Of a stretch of 13,782 bases of DNA, positions 1-5,636 are shown piece after piece. Under the pieces are notes generated by a model. That model was not told the DNA's origin, did not search any database, and saw only the letters and a list, made by a program, of their open reading frames with translations. The stretch is from Pseudomonadota bacterium (lineage in GTDB: Bacteria; Pseudomonadota; Alphaproteobacteria; Ferrovibrionales; Ferrovibrionaceae), in NCBI GenBank assembly GCA_023434425.1, contig JAEYSS010000195.1:1-13782 (forward strand). Direction: 5' to 3'. The translations under genes and the position numbers were made by a program. The first letter of the stretch is position 1. Every line of letters starts with the position of its first letter.

Positions 1-305
1 GACGTTACGCCGTCCTGCGGCAAGGCAATGCGCCCGCCCGTCGCGTCACCGAGGGCGACAGCATGGATGGCATGACGGTGAAGAAAATTCTGCGAGATCG
101 CATCGTCACGACGGCGGCTGACGGTGCGGAAGCCACACTTCGCCTTTTTCCGGACCGCCCCGCCGACGCGGCAAAATCCGACACCCAACCGGCCGCTTCG
201 CCGCCGGCGTCTGTTGTCACTGCCGGTATGCCGGAACAGCCACCAGCCGGCATCGTCCCGGTCGACAATCGACCGCGCAAGCCGCTGATCACCTCTCAAC
301 CCTGA
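1..305 (+). CDS. GspC-like T2SS inner-membrane protein, C-terminal part (5' end outside window)
   Basis: The reading frame is already open at the window edge (first full codon at position 3) and stops with TGA at 303–305, leaving 100 residues. The visible part begins with a short beta-rich stretch (YAVLRQGNAPARRVTEGD, then a segment around VKKILRDRIV and ATLRLF). This resembles the periplasmic homology region of GspC, the protein that links the inner-membrane platform to the secretin. A tail of about 50 residues rich in Pro and Ala follows. The secretin gene starts 23 nt downstream on the same strand, which supports membership of the same operon. The family call rests on a short fragment plus context; the related alphaproteobacterial T2SS protein often labelled GspN is an alternative. 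The upstream transmembrane segment expected for GspC lies outside the window. Confidence 0.62.
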   Translation, partial: RYAVLRQGNAPARRVTEGDSMDGMTVKKILRDRIVTTAADGAEATLRLFPDRPADAAKSDTQPAASPPASVVTAGMPEQPPAGIVPVDNRPRKPLITSQP

Positions 306-328
306 TTTACGCAGAAAGATATACCCCC

Positions 329-2533
329 ATGTCTTTGCGCCACATTTGTCCCCTCGCGCTGGCCACCGTGGTCCTTTTGACCGGCTGTTCCAGCGTCGAG
401 GGCTATTTCGGCTCAGAGAAAATTCCGGCCGCCACCTCGGCACCGGTTTCAGCGCAGCGTAATCCGCGTGGAATCGCACCGGCTGGCAGTGAAGTGTTGC
501 CGCCCCGCGACAATGCCCCATTCGACCAGCAGGGCGACGGCAACGTCGTGCAGACCGGGACGACGAGCCCCGCGACCCAGACCCCGGCGGGTGATATCAC
601 CCTGAATTTCAATCAGGCCAGCCTGCAGGAGGTGGCAGATACCATTCTCGGGCAGATCCTTGGCCTGAAATACAGCATCGACCCGAACTTGCAGACCAGC
701 GTCACGATTCGCACAACACGGCCGATGACCAGGTCTGAGCTGCTGCCCGCATTCGAAAGCGTTCTGCAATCAAACGGTATGGCGCTGCTGCGCGCTGACG
801 GCAGCTATCGCATCGTTCCATTGGGCGGCGGAGCCGCAACCGGCCCGGCACTGGCGAAGGGAACCTTCGGCGGCGCCGGTGGCGGCGCACCCGGAACCCA
901 TGTCATACCGCTGAAATTTGCCTCCGCCCGGCAGCTGCAGAAGCTGCTTGAGCCATTCGTCCCGACCGGCGGCGTGCTGCAGGTCGACGATGCCCGTAAC
1001 GTGCTTCTCTTGTCAGGCGCGCGCGATATCGCCTCTTTCCGGCGCATGATCGAAACTTTCGACGTGGACTGGCTCCGCGGTATGTCCTACAGCCTGCTGT
1101 CTCTAAAGCAAGGCAACGCCACGTCTGTGGCGCAGGAAGTGAACGAGATCATCAGTTCCGGCAGCGAGGGTTCGCTCAGCGGCATCGTGCGGGTCATCCC
1201 GATCCAGCGCATCAACGCAATCCTTCTGGTCTCGCCGCAACAGGCTTATATCCAGCGCGCCAGGGACTGGATCGAGCGGCTCGACAATGGCGTGGATGAG
1301 AGCGCGCCGCGTATCTACGTCTACAACGTGCAGAACAGTCGGGCGGCCGATCTTGCCAAGGTTCTGGGCGACATGTTCGGCGGCAATGTACAGACTGTCC
1401 AGCCGACACTCTCGGCCGGCGCGATGGCGAAGACCATGCCGGGCAGCGCGATGACCCAGATCGGCAGCCAGGCTGGCGCCACAGGCGCAGTCGGCAGCGG
1501 AACATCCGGTGGCCTGCCAACCGGCGCCATCACCAGCGCCAGCCCTGCGTCGGTCGGCGGCTCCGCTCCGCCGCCCCGCAGTGCGGCGGAACCGGCCGTC
1601 CCTGCCGGCGCGGCAGCCACGACGGCTGCAAAAGGCGATAGCGTCCTGCAGGCGCGGATCGTGGCGGATGAAAAGAACAATGCCCTGGTGATCATGGCCC
1701 GCCCGCGTGAATACCAGATGATCGAAGCCGCGCTGAAAAGGCTGGACGTGCTGCCGCAGCAGGTTCTGATCGAAGCCACCATTGCCGAGGTGACCCTGAA
1801 CGACGACCTGCAGTTCGGCCTGCAGTGGTTCTTCAACAATGGCCGCGCCACCACCACGCTCAGCACCGCGGCAAGCGGTGCCGTGGCGGCGACCTTCCCC
1901 GGCGCCAGCACAGTGCTCAACTGGGGCGACGCACGCGTGGTGCTAAGCGCCCTCAAGGAAATAACCAATGTCAACGTTGTGTCGGCCCCGCAGCTGATGG
2001 TGCTCGATCACCAGACAGCCATGCTGCAGGTCGGCGACGAAGTGCCGATTGCCGTGCAGCAGGCGCGCAGCGTGGTCGATCCCGATGCGCCGATCGTGAA
2101 CTCCGTGCAGCTGCGCAGCACCGGCGTGATCCTCAAGGTCACACCGCGGGTCAACGGAAACGGCATGGCCACGCTGGAGATCGAGCAGGAGGTGAGCGAT
2201 GTGGCGCGTACCACAACCTCGAATATCGACTCCCCCACGATCCAGCAACGTCGCATCCGCTCCGTCGTCGCCGCCGGCGACAACCAGACCATCGCGCTGG
2301 GCGGTCTGATCCGCGAAAGCAAGAGCAACTCCCGTAGCGGCATTCCCATCCTGCAGGACATTCCCCTGCTGGGGCATCTGGCAAGCACGACCTCTCGGGC
2401 GGCCACCCGCACGGAACTGTTGATCCTGCTGACCCCGCGCGTGGTCCGCAACCCTGAGGAGGCCCGCTCGGTCACCGAAGAGCTGCAGCAACGCATGCAG
2501 GGGCTGGCGCCCCTGAAAGGACGCGGCATCTGA
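329..2533 (+). CDS. gspD: Type II secretion outer-membrane secretin GspD, lipoprotein type
   Basis: A 734-residue secretin that forms the outer-membrane exit channel of the type II secretion system. A signal peptide ends in the lipobox LLTGC, with Cys20 as the predicted lipidated residue. An unstructured linker leads to the periplasmic domains: N0 at about 88–165 (starting ITLNFNQASLQEV), N1 at about 190–248, N2 at about 253–320 and N3 at about 328–475. N3 is interrupted by a Gly/Ala/Ser/Pro-rich insertion at about 361–435. The secretin barrel domain covers about 476–708 and shows VGDEVPI (568–574), IALGGLI (655–661), GIPILQDIPLLG (671–682) and LLTPRVVRN (700–708). No long S-domain follows, as expected if lipidation substitutes for a pilotin. 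No strong Shine-Dalgarno sequence precedes the ATG, but the short gap after the previous gene suggests coupling. The family call is secure. Confidence 0.97.
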   Translation: MSLRHICPLALATVVLLTGCSSVEGYFGSEKIPAATSAPVSAQRNPRGIAPAGSEVLPPRDNAPFDQQGDGNVVQTGTTSPATQTPAGDITLNFNQASLQEVADTILGQILGLKYSIDPNLQTSVTIRTTRPMTRSELLPAFESVLQSNGMALLRADGSYRIVPLGGGAATGPALAKGTFGGAGGGAPGTHVIPLKFASARQLQKLLEPFVPTGGVLQVDDARNVLLLSGARDIASFRRMIETFDVDWLRGMSYSLLSLKQGNATSVAQEVNEIISSGSEGSLSGIVRVIPIQRINAILLVSPQQAYIQRARDWIERLDNGVDESAPRIYVYNVQNSRAADLAKVLGDMFGGNVQTVQPTLSAGAMAKTMPGSAMTQIGSQAGATGAVGSGTSGGLPTGAITSASPASVGGSAPPPRSAAEPAVPAGAAATTAAKGDSVLQARIVADEKNNALVIMARPREYQMIEAALKRLDVLPQQVLIEATIAEVTLNDDLQFGLQWFFNNGRATTTLSTAASGAVAATFPGASTVLNWGDARVVLSALKEITNVNVVSAPQLMVLDHQTAMLQVGDEVPIAVQQARSVVDPDAPIVNSVQLRSTGVILKVTPRVNGNGMATLEIEQEVSDVARTTTSNIDSPTIQQRRIRSVVAAGDNQTIALGGLIRESKSNSRSGIPILQDIPLLGHLASTTSRAATRTELLILLTPRVVRNPEEARSVTEELQQRMQGLAPLKGRGI

Positions 2534-2536
2534 CGA

Positions 2537-3391
2537 ATGAACGAGCTTCACAATCCAGCCCGCCACCAGGAGCAGGGCATCGCCCTGCTCCTGGTGATCT
2601 GGGCGCTGGCCCTGCTCTCTGCAATCGCCGTGGCCGTTACGGCCGACGGCCGGAGCGTGCGACGCATCGCTCATAACCTCGAACAGGCGGCGCGGGACCG
2701 TGCGCTGGTGGAAGGCGGCGTCCGCTGGGGCATGGCACAGTTGCTGGATGGCCGGCCGGATCGGCGCCTGCCGCTTGATGGCCGGCCTCAGCTGATCGAG
2801 ATCGGCACAAGCAAGGTTGAGGTCGCCGTCGAGGCGGAAACCGGAAAGTTCGACCTCAATACCAGCCAACCGGCGGTGCTGGAAAATCTTCTGCTGCAAT
2901 CCGGCGCGACGGCGGCAGAAGCAGGCCGCGTTTCCGCGACCGCCGAGACCTTCCGCAAGGCAAACCGGCCTGAGCCGGGCCGGCCGCGGCGGCCGGCCTT
3001 CCTGGAAACGCTCGACCTGCGGCGTGTGACCGGTCTGGACGAAGAACTTTACCGTCGGATACTTCCGTACATCACGGTCTATTCAGGCACCGCGCGCCTC
3101 GATCCGACGGTCGCTCCGAAGCAGGTGCTGCTGGCGGTGCCGGGATTGACGGAGGGTCAGGTGGAAGCTGCGATCCGAGCCAGACAGCAATCGCCGGCGA
3201 CGCCGGCCGCTTCCCTGACGACTGGAGCAGCCAGCAATTACCTGGGTCCGTCACGCCCCACCATCTTCCGCATCCGCAGCTCGGTTCATGGCGGCACCGA
3301 TCCACACATCACCGGCAGCGCGATTGTCGAACTGACCGGCCGACCGGGTGCCCCGCTGCGCCTGCATGACTGGATGCCGGAAGCGCGCTGA
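2537..3391 (+). CDS. gspK: Type II secretion minor pseudopilin GspK
   Basis: A 284-residue protein of the GspK family, the large minor pseudopilin that caps the tip of the T2SS pseudopilus with GspI and GspJ. The N-terminus has a short basic leader, a prepilin peptidase site after Gly14 (HQEQG followed by IALLLV) and one hydrophobic helix at about 15–36. Mature position 5 is Leu rather than the Glu found in other pseudopilins; absence of that Glu is the known hallmark of GspK. Downstream lie FDLNTS (105–110) and a helical region typical of the family (LETLDLRRVTGL, then LLAVPGLTEGQV). The gene begins 3 nt after the gspD stop, with a weak purine-rich AAAGGA about 15 nt upstream of the ATG, so translational coupling is likely. 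It is the last T2SS gene in this direction; the opposite-sense or regulatory genes that follow are unrelated. Confidence 0.93.
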   Translation: MNELHNPARHQEQGIALLLVIWALALLSAIAVAVTADGRSVRRIAHNLEQAARDRALVEGGVRWGMAQLLDGRPDRRLPLDGRPQLIEIGTSKVEVAVEAETGKFDLNTSQPAVLENLLLQSGATAAEAGRVSATAETFRKANRPEPGRPRRPAFLETLDLRRVTGLDEELYRRILPYITVYSGTARLDPTVAPKQVLLAVPGLTEGQVEAAIRARQQSPATPAASLTTGAASNYLGPSRPTIFRIRSSVHGGTDPHITGSAIVELTGRPGAPLRLHDWMPEAR

Positions 3392-3613
3392 CGTCATAAC
3401 AGATCACGGCAAAGCTGCCTGTGACGCGGATATGACATGAAGGCGCATAATCCTGTGAGGATGCACCGGCTACGTCGGGACTTTACCGGCGCCGGTGAAC
3501 TTCAGACCTGCTGTGGCGTAACTCTGCAATCAATTCGGCGCGTCGTCTGTGGTTCTGCGGAGCCATCTCTTCGCGCCTTGCCCGCCGAACAGGTCACGCC
3601 TTGGTCATCCCAC

Positions 3614-3625
3614 ATTTTCCAAAAT
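3614..3625. promoter_or_regulatory. AT-rich inverted repeat upstream of the small HTH gene
   Basis: ATTTT-CC-AAAAT is a perfect 5+5 inverted repeat in an otherwise GC-rich stretch, centred about 44 nt upstream of the ATG at 3664. Its place in front of a putative DNA-binding protein makes it a possible autoregulatory operator. This is inference; no promoter boxes could be recognised beside it. The remainder of the 272-nt gap between gspK and this gene contains a perfect 12-bp palindrome (ACCGGCGCCGGT, 3485–3496) and nothing else I can name. Confidence 0.25.
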
Positions 3626-3663
3626 CGTCGTTCCATCCTTGCGCCGTCGGGAGGGCGTTTTTG

Positions 3664-4020
3664 ATGCCGCATCGTTACGATACATTCCTGCTCAGCCTGG
3701 ATTCCGGGCGATATGGTGAACTGCCGGTGATCCGTCGGCGCGATAAGCTCTTCTATGCCGACGGCGCCCAGGCCCGCGTACTGGACTCCTGCCGCCGGTT
3801 CGGTATCCGCCTCGAACTTCTTGCAGATCACTTCTCGATCTCGCGGCCTGCTCTGACACTCATTCTCCGCGGCTGCGACCCGATCCCGCAATTCCTGCAC
3901 CCCCAGCTCAACCTGTTCGTGAAGCGCGCGGACTTCCTCACAGGCATGACTTCATCACCGCCGCTTCATGCCATGTCCCAGCGCGCCGTGTCTGTGCGAG
4001 GCAACCATGCACCGGAATGA
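3664..4020 (+). CDS. Small unrecognised protein with helix-turn-helix-like segment
   Basis: A 118-residue protein that I do not recognise as a named family. The chosen ATG has a good ribosome binding site, GGGAGG at 3649–3654, nine nt upstream; an in-frame TTG at 3601 would add 21 residues but has no such site. Residues about 50–70 (LELLADHFSISRPALTLILRG) have the spacing of an XRE-like helix-turn-helix: a Leu-Ala start, a turn at Ser-Ile-Ser and a recognition helix ending in LRG. They are followed by DPIP and a Leu/Phe helix, as in short XRE-like proteins. No signal peptide or membrane segment is visible. The last 14 nt overlap the response-regulator gene in another frame, so the two are probably co-translated. 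A role in transcriptional control is inferred from this segment and the neighbour; the target is unknown. Confidence 0.6.
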   Translation: MPHRYDTFLLSLDSGRYGELPVIRRRDKLFYADGAQARVLDSCRRFGIRLELLADHFSISRPALTLILRGCDPIPQFLHPQLNLFVKRADFLTGMTSSPPLHAMSQRAVSVRGNHAPE

Positions 4021-4480
4021 CCATAAGGGCCTGCGCGTTCTCGTTGTTGAAGACGATCCTCTGATGTTCATGGCGATCGAAGACATACTGATGAACGATG
4101 GCTATGTCGCGGTCGGTCCGGTGTCGTCGGTGGACGCGGCCATTGATGCCGTTCAGATGACCGATCTCTACGACATCGCATTGCTTGATGTGAATCTTGG
4201 CGGCGAGGCAATCGATCCGGTCGCCCGACTGGTTCAGCAGCGCGGCGTTCCCTTCGTCTTCTCCACCGGCTACGACTGCACGGCGATTCTGAACCGGTGG
4301 CCAACGGCGCTCGCGGTTCAAAAACCGTGGTGGCCGGAAACCCTGCTGAATACCCTTGCGATTGCGGCGACCCGGCGTCCGGCATCCACACCCTTCCAGA
4401 TCACCGCTGACCTAGCATTCAAAGCCGCCGCCGAAATTCTGACGCTGGAGTCTGTCCCTGCCGCCCCGCAGAGTGCCTGA
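4007..4480 (+). CDS. Single-domain response regulator (receiver domain only)
   Basis: A 157-residue CheY-like receiver protein. Starting at ATG 4007, the acidic pocket is Asp16/Asp17 (VLVVEDDP), the phospho-acceptor is Asp61 (ALLDVNLGG), the switch residue is Thr87 (FVFSTGYD) and the conserved Lys is Lys106 (VQKPW). All residues needed for phosphorylation are present. The receiver ends near residue 120; the remaining 35 or so residues form no recognisable output domain. The start was chosen because GAGG lies at 3998–4001, five nt upstream, and because an in-frame ATG at 3968 only adds a Cys-rich non-family extension. The gene overlaps the preceding HTH-like gene by 14 nt. No histidine kinase is in the window, so its phosphodonor is unknown. 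It probably works by protein contact, possibly with the upstream gene product. Confidence 0.88.
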   Translation: MHRNDHKGLRVLVVEDDPLMFMAIEDILMNDGYVAVGPVSSVDAAIDAVQMTDLYDIALLDVNLGGEAIDPVARLVQQRGVPFVFSTGYDCTAILNRWPTALAVQKPWWPETLLNTLAIAATRRPASTPFQITADLAFKAAAEILTLESVPAAPQSA

Positions 4481-4511
4481 GGCAGGTTTCAGAACAAGGG
4501 TGAAAGGAAAA

Positions 4512-4586
<75 letters not shown>

Positions 4587-4621
4587 GCTATACCCCCGAA
4601 GCAGGGGCAGCAAAGGCGGTC

Positions 4622-4651
4622 TTCATACCAGAAGCCGCCGCCGCCAGGCAA
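4622..4651 (-). promoter_or_regulatory. Candidate sigma-70-type promoter for tRNA-Val
   Basis: On the minus strand, TTGCCT (4646–4651) and TATGAA (4622–4627) are separated by 18 nt, in the right order and position to start a transcript with a leader of about 30 nt before the tRNA 5' end at 4586. Matches to the consensus are partial, and transcription could also arrive from the upstream PAS gene. Confidence 0.35.
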
Positions 4652-4673
4652 GGTCGCCGGGCCGGCACGGCCG

Positions 4674-5096
4674 TCAGGCCTGCGTTTCGACCGGGAAGCT
4701 GGCACCGATCAGCCAGACGGTTTCGCCATCCCGGCCAAGCACCGGTCGCGACATTGTTTCCAGCGTGCCGCTGAAAGCCCCGGGCTGAAAACGGCCGAAC
4801 AGGAAAACCGGCTCGCGCGATTGCGCGACGCGATTGGACAGGCGGATACACAGTTCGGCTTCCTCCGGCATGAAATGCTGCGAGAAAGGAATGGCGGTGG
4901 CGTCGCCGCCGAACAACCAGGTGATCGCGGTGCCGAGCAGCCGGTAGCGCCAGTCGCGACCGCTCTCCAGGGGTTCGATCACGAAGCAATTCCTGACGAT
5001 GCCCAGTTCGGTCAGCCGCTCGAAACTGAGATCTTCGCGCAGCGGCAGGCCATCGCCGGCGGGCTTAAGCTCCTGCCACAGGCGATACAGGGCCAC
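4674..5096 (-). CDS. PAS-domain protein (PAS_5-like), 5' end uncertain, possible frameshift
   Basis: The 140 residues from GTG 5096 match the alphaproteobacterial PAS_5 type: LYRLWQEL at the start, then LPLREDLSFERL, the hallmark YRLLGTAITWLFGGDAT, and SRPVLGRDGETVWLIGASFP near the end. Such proteins are usually small cytoplasmic sensors of unknown ligand. The GTG has no Shine-Dalgarno sequence. The same frame stays open upstream to a TGA near 5220 without an ATG, and its translation just upstream (ELLVEIDGPRHPGAV) looks like the normal family N-terminus. Six C at 5140–5145 separate this frame from ATG 5200 (preceded by AGGTGG at 5205–5210) and from ATG 5166. One extra G on the coding strand joins it to 5200; one fewer joins it to 5166. 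The gene may therefore be longer, frameshifted or phase-variable, or the run may be a sequencing error. Confidence 0.75.
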   Translation of the reverse strand: MALYRLWQELKPAGDGLPLREDLSFERLTELGIVRNCFVIEPLESGRDWRYRLLGTAITWLFGGDATAIPFSQHFMPEEAELCIRLSNRVAQSREPVFLFGRFQPGAFSGTLETMSRPVLGRDGETVWLIGASFPVETQA

Positions 5097-5255
5097 CGCG
5101 CCCGGATGTCGCGGGCCGTCGATTTCGACCAGCAGTTCGCCCCCCGCCGGAGGATGCTTCCAGCATGGCCCGCGCCGGTCGGGCCTGTTTTCTCGGTCAT
5201 TCCCCCACCTGCCGCGTCACGACGCCATCATGCGATTCACGCCTGTCTGCGCCAC

Positions 5256-5288
5256 AAACAGCAAACGGCCGGCAGAGGCTGCCGGCCG
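5256..5288 (-). terminator. Intrinsic terminator downstream of the HU gene
   Basis: A perfect 10-bp GC-rich stem, CGGCCGGCAG (5266–5275) with CTGCCGGCCG (5279–5288), has a 3-nt loop. On the minus strand it is followed by a T-rich stretch (TTTGCTGTTT). It lies 28 nt past the HU stop codon and separates HU from the PAS gene. Confidence 0.85.
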
Positions 5289-5316
5289 CTGAAACTGCTG
5301 CGGGATAATACCTGCG

Positions 5317-5589
5317 TCAGCCGACCGCTTCCTTCAGCGTCTTGCCGGCGCGGAATTTTGGCTGCTTGGTCGGCGGCAGGTCGATCCGCTCGCCCGTACG
5401 GGGATTGCGACCCGGGCTGGCGGCTCGGGTACCGACGAAGAAGCTGCCGAAGCCCACGATCCTGACCTCCTCGCCGCGGCGCAGTGCCTCGGTGATGAGC
5501 TCGAAGACCGATTCCACAGCCCGCTCTGCCTGTTCCTTACTGAGGCCCGAGGTATCACGCACCTGGGCCATCAGATCCTGCTTGTTCAC
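5317..5589 (-). CDS. hupB: HU-family nucleoid DNA-binding protein
   Basis: A 90-residue HU protein, the standard family length. It binds and bends DNA without strong sequence preference and compacts the nucleoid as a dimer. The N-terminal helical dimerisation part (MNKQDLMAQVRDTSGLSKEQ) is followed by the signature GFGSFFVGTRAASPGRNPRT (46–65), including Arg61-Asn62-Pro63 at the tip of the DNA-binding arm, where the Pro intercalates between base pairs. The initiation codon is GTG. It is supported by GGAGG at 5598–5602, eight nt upstream, and by the exact family N-terminus. The gene lies 32 nt after the lon stop, the usual alphaproteobacterial order. It may be co-transcribed with lon or started from within lon, and it ends at a strong terminator. 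Confidence 0.96.
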   Translation of the reverse strand: MNKQDLMAQVRDTSGLSKEQAERAVESVFELITEALRRGEEVRIVGFGSFFVGTRAASPGRNPRTGERIDLPPTKQPKFRAGKTLKEAVG

Positions 5590-5597
5590 GCTGGCGT

Positions 5598-5602
5598 CCT
5601 CC
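5598..5602 (-). promoter_or_regulatory. Strong Shine-Dalgarno site for the GTG-started HU gene
   Basis: GGAGG on the minus strand, 8 nt before the GTG at 5589. It decides the non-ATG start, since no in-frame ATG fits the family N-terminus. Confidence 0.8.
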
Positions 5603-5617
5603 GCACTGCTCTAATCA

Positions 5618-5636
5618 GTGGTCAGTGTTTGACCAC
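5618..5636 (-). other. Hairpin overlapping the lon stop codon
   Basis: GTGGTCA (5618–5624) and TGACCAC (5630–5636) form a perfect 7-bp stem with a 5-nt loop, covering the last lon codons and the TGA. There is no T-tract, so it is not a classical terminator. It sits between lon and HU and might affect read-through or mRNA processing. Confidence 0.4.

Noticed and set aside
1943..2899. Minus-strand open frame opposite gspD and gspK
   Set aside because: Covers two real genes, with no recognisable protein features.
3437..3664. 75-codon plus-strand frame after gspK
   Set aside because: No Shine-Dalgarno site and no domain; it ends at the better-supported start at 3664.
4457..4486. CCTGCC/GGCAGG stem at the end of the response regulator as a terminator
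   Set aside because: Only 6 bp with an 18-nt loop and TTT after it; too weak to call.
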